64,000 bases of DNA from Actinomadura parmotrematis (GTDB taxonomy: Bacteria > Actinomycetota > Actinomycetes > Streptosporangiales > Streptosporangiaceae), in the NCBI RefSeq assembly GCF_019458805.1, contig NZ_JAIBOA010000026.1, positions 54,091 through 118,090 on the forward strand. Reading direction: 5' to 3'. The position numbers and the translations under genes are program-made. Each line of letters opens with the position of its first letter. The stretch's first letter is position 1. Below, in pieces: positions 40,000 through 49,289 of this stretch. Below the pieces are notes generated by a model. That model ran no database searches and was not told where the DNA came from. It saw nothing but the letters and a program-made list of their open reading frames with translations.

Positions 40000-41342
40000 C
40001 AGGCGTCCTTCCGGGGGAAGCGGGGCGCGGCGAGCCCGAGGTGGTCGCGCAGCGTCGGGCCGGTGTACTCGGTGCGGAACACGCCGCGCTCCTGGAGCAG
40101 CGGGACGACCTCGTCCACGAAGTCGTCCAGGCCGCCCGGGGTGAGGTGGGGGGCGAGGATGAAGCCGTCCGAGCCGCCGGTCTGCACGAACTCGTCGAGC
40201 TGGGCGGCGACGGCCGCGGGGGTGCCGACGAACGTCTGCCGGCTGGTGACCTCGATGACCAGCTCGCGGGTGGTGAGGTTCTTCTCCTCGGCGACCTTGC
40301 GCCACTGGCGGGCGAGCGCGGCGCGGTCGGTGTTGAAGCGGGCCCAGCCCTTGGCGAGCTTCTCGTCCGGGTCGGGGTCGGCGGCCGGGAGCGGCCCGTC
40401 GGGGTCGTGATCGGACAGGTCGCGGCCCCAGACGCTCTCCAGGAAGGCGAGCGCGGTCTGCGGGGAGACCTGCGCGGTGCGGATCGCCGCGGCGCGCTCG
40501 GCGGCCTCCTCCTCGGTCGCGCCGAGGACGAAGGTGACGGCGGGCAGGATCTTCAGGTCGTCCTCGGCGCGGCCGTACTTGGCGAGGCGGCTCTTGACGT
40601 CCTTGTAGAAGGTGCGGGCCTCCTCCAGGCGGCTGTGCCGGGAGAAGATGACGTCGGCGTCGGAGGCGGCGAACTCGCGGCCCTCCTCGGAGTCGCCCGC
40701 CTGGATGATGACCGGGTGGCCCTGCGGACCGCGCGGGGTGGAGAACAGGCCGGAGATGTCGAACTGCTCGCCGCGGTGACGGAACTCGCCCTGGCCGGGG
40801 CGGACGAACTCCCCTGACTCCCGGTCGGCGACGATCGCGTCGTCGGTCCAGGAGTCCCACAGCTCGCGGGCCGTCTGGAGGGTCTCCCTGGCGCGGGCGT
40901 AGCGGTCGGCCTCGTCCAGGTAGCCGCCGCGGCGGAAGTTCTCGCCGGTGAAGGCGTCCCAGCTCGTCACGACGTTCCAGGCGGCGCGGCCGTCGCTCAG
41001 GTGGTCCAGGGTGGCGAGGCGGCGGGCCAGCTCGTAGGGCTCGTTGAAGGTGGAGTTGACGGTGGCGGCGAGCCCGAGGCGCTCGGTGGCGCCGGCGAGG
41101 GCGGCGAGGACGGTGAGCGACTCGGGGCGGCCGACGACGTCCAGGTCGTGGATCAGGCCCTTGCGCTCGCGCAGCCGGAGGCCCTCGGCGAGGAAGAAGA
41201 AGTCGAACCTCCCGCGCTCGGCCGTCCGCGCGAGGTGGACGAACGAGGCGATGTCGATCTGGCTGCCCGCGTTCGGGTCGGACCAGACCGTGGTGTTGTT
41301 GACGCCGGGGAAGTGCGCGGCGAGATGGATCTGCTTGGGCAT
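39999..41342 (-). CDS. NtaA/SnaA/DszA-family FMNH2-dependent monooxygenase
   Basis: A 447-residue enzyme and first gene of the four-gene operon. Blocks: IHLAAHFPGVNNTTVWSDPN, FDFFFLAEGLRLRERKGLIH, LDHLSDGRAAWNVVTSWDAF (flavin-binding NVVTS), HPVIIQAGDSEEGREFAASD, FVGTPAAVAAQLDEF and HLTPGGLDDFVDEVVPLLQE. It is related throughout to the protein at 25453-26823. Members cleave C-S or C-N bonds of sulfones, aminopolycarboxylates or related compounds. An inverted repeat shared with the other monooxygenase operon lies 59 bp upstream. Confidence 0.93.
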   Translation of the reverse strand: MPKQIHLAAHFPGVNNTTVWSDPNAGSQIDIASFVHLARTAERGRFDFFFLAEGLRLRERKGLIHDLDVVGRPESLTVLAALAGATERLGLAATVNSTFNEPYELARRLATLDHLSDGRAAWNVVTSWDAFTGENFRRGGYLDEADRYARARETLQTARELWDSWTDDAIVADRESGEFVRPGQGEFRHRGEQFDISGLFSTPRGPQGHPVIIQAGDSEEGREFAASDADVIFSRHSRLEEARTFYKDVKSRLAKYGRAEDDLKILPAVTFVLGATEEEAAERAAAIRTAQVSPQTALAFLESVWGRDLSDHDPDGPLPAADPDPDEKLAKGWARFNTDRAALARQWRKVAEEKNLTTRELVIEVTSRQTFVGTPAAVAAQLDEFVQTGGSDGFILAPHLTPGGLDDFVDEVVPLLQERGVFRTEYTGPTLRDHLGLAAPRFPRKDA

Positions 41343-41400
41343 CGGGAGGCTCCCTCGGCCGGAACGCGGCGCGTCCCGCGTCCTGGCGTGGAAAGTATTA

Positions 41401-41417
41401 CCTACTTAAATAGTAGG
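41401..41417. promoter_or_regulatory. CCTAC-N7-GTAGG inverted repeat before the second monooxygenase operon
   Basis: CCTACTTAAATAGTAGG has 5-bp arms (6-bp, CCTACT/AGTAGG, if the centre is shifted) in an AT-rich island that stands out from the GC-rich surroundings. AGTATT and AATACT flank it almost symmetrically. It matches the repeat at 17266-17282 in arm sequence and spacing. Confidence 0.65.
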
Positions 41418-41496
41418 AATACTGGATTTTCATGTCAACGGGGAGCGCGGCCGTCCCCCCTTGGCACCACGGGCCGTGGCATGCCACATTCGGGGG

Positions 41497-43146
41497 GTGG
41501 CGGGACGCGAGGGCGACCTCATCAACGGCCGGTACCGGCTGGCCGAGCCGGTGGGGCGGGGCGGCATGGGCACGGTCTGGCGCGGCCGGGACGAGATGCT
41601 GCACCGCGAGGTGGCGGTGAAGCTGCTGGAGGTGCCCGCGGGCGTCGACGCCGAGACGCGCGGCACGCTCGCGGCCCGCACCGTCCGCGAGGCGCGCACC
41701 GCGGCCCGGCTGAGCCATCCGGGGATCATCACGGTGTTCGACGTGACCGAGGACGCCGGGTCGCCGGTCATCGTCATGGAGCTGGTGCGCGGCCGGTCGC
41801 TGGCCGAGACGATCGCGCGCGAGGGGCCGCTGCCGCCGCACCGCGCCGCGCGCCTCGGGCTCGACCTGGTGGACGCGCTGCGCGAGGCGCACGCGGCCGG
41901 GGTCGTGCACCGCGACCTCAAGCCGGGCAACGTTCTGCTCACCGAGCGGCGCACCGTCATCACCGACTTCGGGCTGTCCACCCTCGCCGGGGACGTCCGG
42001 CTCACCCAGGCGGGCACGATGCTCGGCACGCCCGCCTACATGGCGCCCGAGCAGGCCGACGGCCGCCCGACCGGCCCGCCGACCGACCTGTGGGGCCTCG
42101 GCGCGACGCTGTACGCGGCCGTCGAGGGCCGCCCGCCCTACCAGGGCACCGAGTTCGTGACGATCGTGTCGGCGCTGCTCACCCGGCCGCCGGACCCGGC
42201 GCCGCACGCGGGCGCGCTCGCGCCGGTGCTCGCCGCGCTGCTGCAGCGCGAGCCGGGCGCGCGGCCGTCCCTGGACCGGGCGCAGGAGCTGCTGGAGCAC
42301 GCGCTGCGCGAGCCCGCCCCCGAACCGGCCGTGCCCGCCTCGGGCCCGCTCGCCGGGCACGCCGACGCCGGGCACTACCCGACCGCGACGATGACGGCCG
42401 CGCCCCCGCCGACCCTGCCGCCGTCTGCGACGCCGTCGCCGTTCCCTTTCCAGGCAGGCGGTCCGCCGCCCCCGCCCTGGGGCGGCGGGCCTCCGGTCCA
42501 GGACCGCCCGTCGCGGGCCCGCTGGCCGCTGGCCGCCGCGGCGGCCGTCGTGCTCCTCGCCCTCGTCGCGGGCGCGGTGCTGCTGCTGGTGAAGCGGGGC
42601 GGGGACGGCGGCCGCGCGGCCGCGTCCGCCTCGCCCGCGCCGTCGTCGACGCTGCCGAGCCCGGTCCTCGGCCCGACCGGCGTCCCGTCCGGCTCCCCCA
42701 CCGTCCCGGCCGGCTACCGGACCTACCAGGACGCGACGCTGCACTACTCGGCGGCCGTCCCGCAGGACTGGCAGATCGCCTGGGACAGCCAGAACAGCGA
42801 GCGCAAGTTCACCGACAACACCGGCCGGTCCATCTACATCAGCGCCTCGACGCGGGAGCCCGTCGCCGCCTCCAACGCGATGGAGAGCACCTTCCGCGGC
42901 ACCCCGGCGTCCTGGACCGGGTACCAGCGCCTCTACCTGGGGCGCGTCGCCTACGGGACGTCGGCGTGCGACCTGGAGTACACCGTCACCGACAAGGGCG
43001 CGGCGAACTCGGCGTTCCACCAGCTGAACCGGACCTTCACGCTGCCGGGCGGCGGGTACGCGGTGAACATGTCCACCCACCCCGAGGACTGGGCGGGCAG
43101 CCGCACGATCTTCGAGACGTTCTTCGCCACCCTGCGCACCACCTGA
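41497..43146 (+). CDS. Receptor-type serine/threonine protein kinase (PknB-like)
   Basis: A 549-residue protein from the GTG at 41497; a TTG at 41461 would add 12 residues. Kinase domain at about 12-265: GRGGMGTVW loop, catalytic Lys42 (EVAVKLLE), HRDLKPGN at 138-145, DFG at 157-159 and YMAPEQ. A Pro-rich juxtamembrane stretch follows, then one transmembrane helix at about 343-365, a Ser/Pro linker and an extracellular domain of about 150 residues (YQDATLHYSAAVPQDWQIAW). It lacks PASTA repeats, so the sensed signal is unclear. It lies divergent from the second monooxygenase operon. Confidence 0.93.
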   Translation: MAGREGDLINGRYRLAEPVGRGGMGTVWRGRDEMLHREVAVKLLEVPAGVDAETRGTLAARTVREARTAARLSHPGIITVFDVTEDAGSPVIVMELVRGRSLAETIAREGPLPPHRAARLGLDLVDALREAHAAGVVHRDLKPGNVLLTERRTVITDFGLSTLAGDVRLTQAGTMLGTPAYMAPEQADGRPTGPPTDLWGLGATLYAAVEGRPPYQGTEFVTIVSALLTRPPDPAPHAGALAPVLAALLQREPGARPSLDRAQELLEHALREPAPEPAVPASGPLAGHADAGHYPTATMTAAPPPTLPPSATPSPFPFQAGGPPPPPWGGGPPVQDRPSRARWPLAAAAAVVLLALVAGAVLLLVKRGGDGGRAAASASPAPSSTLPSPVLGPTGVPSGSPTVPAGYRTYQDATLHYSAAVPQDWQIAWDSQNSERKFTDNTGRSIYISASTREPVAASNAMESTFRGTPASWTGYQRLYLGRVAYGTSACDLEYTVTDKGAANSAFHQLNRTFTLPGGGYAVNMSTHPEDWAGSRTIFETFFATLRTT

Positions 43147-43150
43147 CGCC

Positions 43151-43156
43151 TAGGCT
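43151..43156 (+). promoter_or_regulatory. -10 box for a leaderless HEAT-repeat gene
   Basis: TAGGCT is followed by six bases and the GTG at 43163; no ribosome-binding site lies between the kinase stop and this start. Confidence 0.5.
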
Positions 43157-43162
43157 GCCGGG

Positions 43163-45142
43163 GTGACGATCGACTGGTCCGCGCTGGACCACGCCTACGG
43201 TTCCGCGGCCGATGTCGGGGACCTGATCCGGGACGCGGCGGCGGGCGACGGCGAGGCGCTGTCGGAGCTGTTCGGCAGCATCGTGCATCAGGGCACGCTC
43301 TACACCGCGACGCCCGTCGCGCTGCCGCTGGTGCTGGACCTGGCCGCCGATCCCGGCACGGCCGGGCGGGTGGGGCTGCTGCATCTGGCGGGGGCGGCCG
43401 CGGAGAGCCGCGACGCCGACGATCAGGTGCTCGCCGACGTGCAGGCCGTCCTGGCGGCCAAGACTCCGCTGGTCCTGCCGCTGCTCGCCGACCGCGATGA
43501 CGAGGTCCGCGCGGCCGCCGTCCACCTGGCGGGGCATCTGCCGTCCGGGGGCGTTCCGCTGGAGACGCTGCGCGCGCGCTACGCCGCCGAGGCGACCCCG
43601 GTCATGCGGGCCTCGCTGCTCGCGGCGGCGGCCCGGCTGCACCCGGAAGACGCCGCGCCCTGGCTGGCGTCGGCGTTCGGCGAGGACGACGACGCCGTCC
43701 GCGCCGGCGCCGCCTGGGCGGTCGCGGTCAACGGGCTGCCGTGGCCGGAAGGCGCCACCGCGGCCGTCGTAACGGCCCTGCGCGCCGATGACCCGTTCGG
43801 CGGCGGCAGGTGGATGTGGTCTTACCGGCCGCTCGACGACATCTTCGACTCGCTCCCCCTGGACGACGCGCTCGGCCTCGGCCGCGCGATGCTGGCGGAC
43901 GGGCCGGGGAGCGCCGTCAGGGCGCTGGCGGCCGTTGCCGAGCGCTGCCGCGTGTCGCGTTCGGCGCAGCGGGCGTTCGCGCCGCTGTTCCTGGAGGGCC
44001 TCGCGCATCCCGACGCCGCCGTCCGGCTGGCCGGTTCCGTCGGCGCCCGCGCCGCCGGACGCCTCGGCGAGGCCGTGCGGGCGCTCGCAGGCTTCGTCGC
44101 CGACCCGCCCCCGGCCGCGCTGAACGAGCCGGATTCGGCCGAGGCACGGCTCCTGGACTCGGCGCTGCTGACGATGATGCTGGCGGGCGACCAGCGCTGG
44201 CGCGGCCCGCTCGCCGCGGTGCTGTCCGCCGGGCGCCGCGTCACCGGCGCGCCGGGCGAGGACTTCCGGCTGAACGCGCTGGAGCTGCTGATCGTCCGGG
44301 ATGAGGCCCCCGACCCGGCGCTGCTGGCGGCGGTCCGGGCGCTCCTGCCCGATAGCGGCGCGGCGCGGCTCCTGGCTCATTGGGGCCCGGCCGCCGCGCC
44401 CGCCGTCCCCGAGCTCGCCGCCGCGTCGCGGACGGGCGACGTCCCGGCGGCGCGGGCGCTCGCCTCCATCGGCCCCGCAGCGGCGGCCGCCGTCCCCGAT
44501 CTGCTGGCCGCGCCGCCGTCCGCGCCCCGCGCCGAAGCCCTCTTCGCGATCACCGGCGACCCCGTCCACCTGCACGAGTTCGTCGCCACCGCCGCCCCGG
44601 TCGACGCCGCCCGCCTCGCCGCCGCGCACGGCCTGGACGCCACCGCCCGCTTGGACGAGCTGCGCGCGGCCGCCGGAGGCGGCGGCGCCGCACAGCGGAC
44701 GGCCGCCGCCGCGCTGCTGCTCGACCTGACCGGCGACACGTCGGTGGCGGTGGACACCGCCCGCGAAGTGCTGGCCGCGCACGCCCTCTACAGAGATGCG
44801 CTCGACCTGGCCGCGCGCCTCGGCCCGGCGGCGCTGCCCCTCGCCGACGCCCTGCGCGCGGCGGCGACGTCCCCGTTCATGCCGGACATCGGCGCCGGCA
44901 TCACCCTGCACCGCCTCACCGGCGACGCCGCTCCGCTGCTGCACGCCCTGGCGGACCGGCTCCGCGACCGCCGCGCCGACCGCCGGCTGGAGGACGCCGT
45001 CGCCGAGCTCGGCGACGCGATCGCACCCCTGGTGCCGCTGATCCGCGAGACGGTCGAGGGCGACGCCCCCCTGTACTTCGACGACGGGACCGCCCGGCGC
45101 GTCCTGCTGCGCGTCCTCGACGAGCGCGGGGCGGGCGCGTGA
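43163..45142 (+). CDS. HEAT-like repeat protein A
   Basis: A 659-residue Ala/Leu/Asp-rich solenoid built from helical repeats of about 30-40 residues (RDDEVRAAAVHLAGHLPSGG, LASAFGEDDDAVRAGAAWAV, FLEGLAHPDAAVRLAGSVGA). The first roughly 400 residues align with the whole of the next gene, for example SLLAAAARLHPEDAAPWLAS, the GLPWPEGATAAVV block and AGDQRWRGPLAAVL. The C-terminal 240 residues are unique. No catalytic motif or signal peptide is visible, so it is probably a cytoplasmic protein-binding scaffold. Function unknown. Confidence 0.8.
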   Translation: MTIDWSALDHAYGSAADVGDLIRDAAAGDGEALSELFGSIVHQGTLYTATPVALPLVLDLAADPGTAGRVGLLHLAGAAAESRDADDQVLADVQAVLAAKTPLVLPLLADRDDEVRAAAVHLAGHLPSGGVPLETLRARYAAEATPVMRASLLAAAARLHPEDAAPWLASAFGEDDDAVRAGAAWAVAVNGLPWPEGATAAVVTALRADDPFGGGRWMWSYRPLDDIFDSLPLDDALGLGRAMLADGPGSAVRALAAVAERCRVSRSAQRAFAPLFLEGLAHPDAAVRLAGSVGARAAGRLGEAVRALAGFVADPPPAALNEPDSAEARLLDSALLTMMLAGDQRWRGPLAAVLSAGRRVTGAPGEDFRLNALELLIVRDEAPDPALLAAVRALLPDSGAARLLAHWGPAAAPAVPELAAASRTGDVPAARALASIGPAAAAAVPDLLAAPPSAPRAEALFAITGDPVHLHEFVATAAPVDAARLAAAHGLDATARLDELRAAAGGGGAAQRTAAAALLLDLTGDTSVAVDTAREVLAAHALYRDALDLAARLGPAALPLADALRAAATSPFMPDIGAGITLHRLTGDAAPLLHALADRLRDRRADRRLEDAVAELGDAIAPLVPLIRETVEGDAPLYFDDGTARRVLLRVLDERGAGA

Positions 45143-46320
45143 CGGTCGAGCGGGCCGCCGAGGGTGACGGCGACGCGCTCGACGACCTCTGCCTGCGCGC
45201 CCTCCTCCCCGACGACCGCGCGGACGCGGCGGCGCCCGGCGTGCTGGCGGAGGCTCTGGACGCCGCCGGGACCGGAGCGCCCGGCCGGGCGGATCTGCTG
45301 CGGCTCGCCGTCGACATCGCGGCGGCCCGCGACGGCGATCCGGCCGTCCTCGGCGCCGTCCGGGCGGCGCTGGCGGCCCGGGCGCCGCTGGTGCTCGGGC
45401 TGCTCGCCGACCCCGACGAGGGGTTCCGCGCGACCGCCGTCGAGCTGGCCGGGCTGTTCCCGCCCGGCGGCCTCCCGGTGGCGGCGCTGCGCGAGCGCTA
45501 CGCCGCCGAGGACGTCCCGATGATCCGCGCGTCGCTGCTCGCCGCCGCCGCCCGCCTGGACCCCGGCGGGGCCGTGCCGTGGCTGCTGTCGGCGCTCGCC
45601 GGGGACGGCGCCCGCACCCGCCTGGCCGCCGCGTGGTGCCTCGCCGTCCACGGGCTGCCGTGGCCGGACGGCGCCCCGGCCGCCGTCGCGGCGGCGCTGC
45701 GCGGCGGCGACCCGTTCCGGGGCCGGTGGTGGCGCTGGTCCGGGCATCCGCTCGGCGAGATCGTCGGTGCCCTCCCCGCCGGCGACGCGGCCGCGCTCGT
45801 CCGCCACCTGCTCGCGGACGCGCCCGAGACCGCCGCCGCCGCGCTGCACGCCGCCTGCGCCCGGAGCCGCGCGGAGCGCGCGGTACGGCGGGTGTTCGGG
45901 CCGCTGTTCCGCGACGGGCTCGGCCATCCCGACGTCCGGGTGCGGCTCGCCGCCTGCGAGGGCGCCCGCGTCGCCGGGCTGGCGGGCGAGGCCGCGGCGG
46001 CGCTCGCCGGCTACGCCGCCGCTCCCCCGCCCGCGGCGCTGGAGGATCCCGGGTCGGCCGAGGCGGCGCTGCTGGACGCGGCGATCCTCGCGATGATGGT
46101 GGCGGGCGACCAGCGCTGGCGCGGCCCGCTCGCCGCGGTGCTGGAGACCGCCCGCCGCGTCCCCGCCGATGACGAGGACGGCCGCCTCAACGCCCTGGAC
46201 CTGCTGATCGCCCGGGACGAGCGGCCCGATCCCGCGCTGGCGCGCGCCGTCGCGTCCTGGCTGCCCCTGGCGCTGCCCGCCCGCGTCCTCGCGCACTGGG
46301 GCGTCGCCGGCCCCGGCTAG
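45139..46320 (+). CDS. HEAT-like repeat protein B (tandem paralogue)
   Basis: A 393-residue paralogue of the preceding protein. Matching blocks include SLLAAAARLDPGGAVPWLLS, the GLPWPDGAPAAVA block, RVFGPLFRDGLGHPDVRVRL, AGDQRWRGPLAAVLETARRV and ALDLLIARDERPDPAL. It ends where the longer paralogue continues (LAHWG). The GTG start overlaps the previous stop (GTGA), so the two are coupled and may form a heteromer. Its tail overlaps the convergent sbcC gene by four bases. Confidence 0.78.
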   Translation: MTVERAAEGDGDALDDLCLRALLPDDRADAAAPGVLAEALDAAGTGAPGRADLLRLAVDIAAARDGDPAVLGAVRAALAARAPLVLGLLADPDEGFRATAVELAGLFPPGGLPVAALRERYAAEDVPMIRASLLAAAARLDPGGAVPWLLSALAGDGARTRLAAAWCLAVHGLPWPDGAPAAVAAALRGGDPFRGRWWRWSGHPLGEIVGALPAGDAAALVRHLLADAPETAAAALHAACARSRAERAVRRVFGPLFRDGLGHPDVRVRLAACEGARVAGLAGEAAAALAGYAAAPPPAALEDPGSAEAALLDAAILAMMVAGDQRWRGPLAAVLETARRVPADDEDGRLNALDLLIARDERPDPALARAVASWLPLALPARVLAHWGVAGPG

Positions 46321-49289
46321 ACCTCGACGCGGACGGTGGAGCCGGCGCGGCCCTTGGTGACGTGGAGCTGGGCGGGGATGCGGGCGCGCAGCTCGGCGAC
46401 GTGGCTGACGATGCCGACGGCGCGGCCGCCGTCGCGCAGGCCGTCCAGGACGTCCATGACCTCGTCGAGGGTGTCCTCGTCCAGGGTGCCGAAGCCCTCG
46501 TCGACGAACAGCGTGCCGATCTCGGTGCCGCCGGCCTCGGCGGTGACGACGTCGGCGAGGCCGAGGGCGAGGGCGAGGGAGGTGATGAACGACTCGCCGC
46601 CCGACAGGGTGACCGGGTCGCGGAACCGGCCCGTCCAGGAGTCCAGGACGCGCAGGCCGAGGCCGCCGGTCGCCTTGCGGCCGTGGTCGCCGGCGGCCTT
46701 GTCGATGGTGTGGTCGAGGACGTAGCGGCCGCCCGACATGCGGTCCAGGCGCGCGTTGGCGGCGGCCACGACCTGCTCCAGGCGGGCGGCGAGCACGTAC
46801 GCCGACAGCGACATGGCGTGCCGGTTGACGCCCGGCCCGCCGGTGGCGAGGTCGGCCATGCGCTTGGCGACGGCGTGGCGGTCGGCGGCGGGCCGCCAGG
46901 CCCGGATCTCGCCGGCGAGGCGGGCGCGCAGCTCGCCGAGGCGGGCGCTGCGGCGGTGGGCGCGGTCGGCGGCGCCGGTCGCGGCGGCGTGCGCGTCCTC
47001 GGCCGCGGCGTGCGCGGCGTGCAGCGCGTCCAGGTCGGGGGCGGGGCCGGCGGCGGCCGCCCGCACGTCCCGGTCGCCGAGGACGGCGGCGGCGCGGACC
47101 TTCTGCTCGTCGAACCAGCGGACCTTGTCGCGCAGCGGCGCCTGCTCCTCGTCGTCGAGGGCGGCCTCGACGGCCTCCTCGGGGGTGCGGAACGCCTGCT
47201 CGGCGGCGGCGCCCTCGGCGGCGGCGCGGGCGGCGGCCAGCTCCTCGGCGGCGGCGGCCTCCCCGCGCAGGGCGTCGGCGGCGCGGGCGAGGGCGTCGGC
47301 CTCGCCGGTCACGCGCGCGATGCGCTCCTCCAGCGTGGCGTCGTCGCCGAGGGCGGCGGCGAGGTCGGCGCGGAGGCGCTCCTCCTCATCGGCGCGCGCG
47401 GCGTCGTCGGAGCGCAGGCGGACGAGGTCCTGCTGGACGCGGTCGTGGCGGTCGCGGTGCCGCTTCTCCTCCAGCTCCAGGGCGTGCAGGGCGGCGGCGT
47501 GGCGTTCGGCGTCGGCGGCGGCGCCGGCGAGGTCGCGCTCGGCGTCCTCGGCCGCGGCGAGCGCGTCCGCGTAGTGCCCGGCGGGTTCCTCGCCGGCCTC
47601 GGTGCGGGCGGCGTCGTGCTCGGCGCGCAGCTCGGCGGCGCGCGCGGACGCGCGGTCGCGGGCGGCCTGGGCGTCCTGGTAGGCCTGCTCGGCGCGGGCC
47701 TCGTCGTCCTCGCCGGGGACGAGGCCGAGGCCGGTGGCGGGCGCGGGATGCTCGGCCGACCCGCACACCAGGCACGGTGCGCCGGGCGCCAGGTCGGCGG
47801 CGAGCACGGCGGCCATGCCCTCCAGGCGGGCCTGCCGGAGTTCCTGGACGCGGTCGCGGGCGGCCTGCGCGGCGTCGACGGCGGCGCGGTGGGCGTCCTC
47901 GGCGTCGCCGAGCAGGCCGTCCAGCCGGTCGCGGCGGAGCGCGGCGTCCCGCAGGCGCCGCGCGTCGGCGACGCGGGCGGCGGCGCCCTCGCGTCCGGCG
48001 GCGGCGAGGCGCGCGGTCTCCAGGGACGCGCGGCGGTCGCCGATGTCGGCGGGCAGCGCCTCCAGCGCGGCGGCGAGCCGGTCGCGCTCGGGGCCGAGCC
48101 GGTCGAGCTCGCGGTGGGCGTCCGCGCGGGCGGCGGCGAGATCGCGCAGGCGGGCGACGGTGGCGCGGTGGCCCTCCAGGACGGCGATCTCGGCGCGGCC
48201 GGTCTGCTCGGCCTTGGCGAGGACGTCCTCGGGGGCGTCCGGCGGGACGAGCCCGGCGGTCGCGGCGCGGGTCTCGGCGGCCCAGCGGGCGGCCTGCGCG
48301 GCGCGCTGCTCGCGGTCGCGGAGCGCCCGCACCAGCGGGACGACGCGGTCGGCGCGGGCGGCGGCCTCCAGGCGCCCGTCGATGAGGGCGCGCTCCTCGG
48401 CGCGCTCGTTCAGCTTGCGCTGCACGTCGAGGGCGTCGGCGTGGCGGCGGCGCAGGTCGGCGACGGCGCGGCCGTCGGCGAGCGCGGTGCGGGCGGTGTC
48501 CAGGGCGGCGGCGGTTCCGGCGAGCAGGTCCGCGGTGACGGCGCGGACGTCGTCGTGGGCGGCGGCGAGCTCGGCGGCGAACGCGGGCAGCAGGGCGGGG
48601 TCGTCCTCGCCGGGCGGGCCGGTGCGGGCGACCTCGCCGACCAGGCGGCCGGTGGCGACGGCGGCCGCGCCGAGCAGGTCGGCGTCGGCGCGGGTGGCGC
48701 GGCGCCGCTCGACGAGCCACTTCTCCATGTCGGCGAACACCTGGGTGGCGAACAGCCGCGACAGCACCTCGCGGCGCGCGTCGGCCTTGGCGCGCAGGAA
48801 GTCGGCGAACTGGCCCTGCGGCAGCATCGCGACCTGGCAGAACTGGGCGTCGCTCATGCCGAGCAGGCCGGTCAGGAAGTCGCCGGCCTCGTCCAGCCGG
48901 GTGGCCAGCATCTTCCAGGACCCGCGCTCGTGCTCCTCCACCAGCACCTTGGCCTGCTGGAGGGTGGTGCCGGTGCCGCGCAGCTTGGGCCGCTGCCAGG
49001 CGGGCGACCGGGTGATCCGCAGGCGGCGCCCCCGGACGGTGGTCTCCAGCACCACCTGCGGGGCGGCGCCGGCGGCGGCGTGGTCGCTGCGCAGGTTGTC
49101 GCTGTGCCGGCGGGCGCCGGGGACGCGCCCGTAGAAGGCGAAGCAGACGGCGTCCAGGACGGAGGTCTTGCCGGCGCCGGTGCGGCCCCGCACGAGGAAC
49201 AGCCCGGCGTCCGACAGCGCCTCGAAGTCGATCGCCGCCGAACCGGCGAACGGCCCGAACGCGGTGATCTCCAGCCGGTGCAGCCTCAC
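46317..49289 (-). CDS. sbcC: SbcC-type SMC-like exonuclease ATPase subunit
   Basis: A 990-residue Rad50-like protein. The Walker A loop GRTGAGKTS lies at 35-43, followed by the SbcC signature MLPQGQFADFLRAKADARRE. Two long Ala/Arg/Glu coiled coils flank a zinc hook CLVC (Cys506 and Cys509). The C-terminal ATPase half has LSGGESF near 895 and FVDEGFGTLDEDTLDEVMDV near 925. With SbcD it forms an ATP-dependent nuclease that opens DNA hairpins and blocked ends. GTG start. It follows sbcD after 112 bp, unusually far for this pair. Confidence 0.96.
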   Translation of the reverse strand: MRLHRLEITAFGPFAGSAAIDFEALSDAGLFLVRGRTGAGKTSVLDAVCFAFYGRVPGARRHSDNLRSDHAAAGAAPQVVLETTVRGRRLRITRSPAWQRPKLRGTGTTLQQAKVLVEEHERGSWKMLATRLDEAGDFLTGLLGMSDAQFCQVAMLPQGQFADFLRAKADARREVLSRLFATQVFADMEKWLVERRRATRADADLLGAAAVATGRLVGEVARTGPPGEDDPALLPAFAAELAAAHDDVRAVTADLLAGTAAALDTARTALADGRAVADLRRRHADALDVQRKLNERAEERALIDGRLEAAARADRVVPLVRALRDREQRAAQAARWAAETRAATAGLVPPDAPEDVLAKAEQTGRAEIAVLEGHRATVARLRDLAAARADAHRELDRLGPERDRLAAALEALPADIGDRRASLETARLAAAGREGAAARVADARRLRDAALRRDRLDGLLGDAEDAHRAAVDAAQAARDRVQELRQARLEGMAAVLAADLAPGAPCLVCGSAEHPAPATGLGLVPGEDDEARAEQAYQDAQAARDRASARAAELRAEHDAARTEAGEEPAGHYADALAAAEDAERDLAGAAADAERHAAALHALELEEKRHRDRHDRVQQDLVRLRSDDAARADEEERLRADLAAALGDDATLEERIARVTGEADALARAADALRGEAAAAEELAAARAAAEGAAAEQAFRTPEEAVEAALDDEEQAPLRDKVRWFDEQKVRAAAVLGDRDVRAAAAGPAPDLDALHAAHAAAEDAHAAATGAADRAHRRSARLGELRARLAGEIRAWRPAADRHAVAKRMADLATGGPGVNRHAMSLSAYVLAARLEQVVAAANARLDRMSGGRYVLDHTIDKAAGDHGRKATGGLGLRVLDSWTGRFRDPVTLSGGESFITSLALALGLADVVTAEAGGTEIGTLFVDEGFGTLDEDTLDEVMDVLDGLRDGGRAVGIVSHVAELRARIPAQLHVTKGRAGSTVRVEV

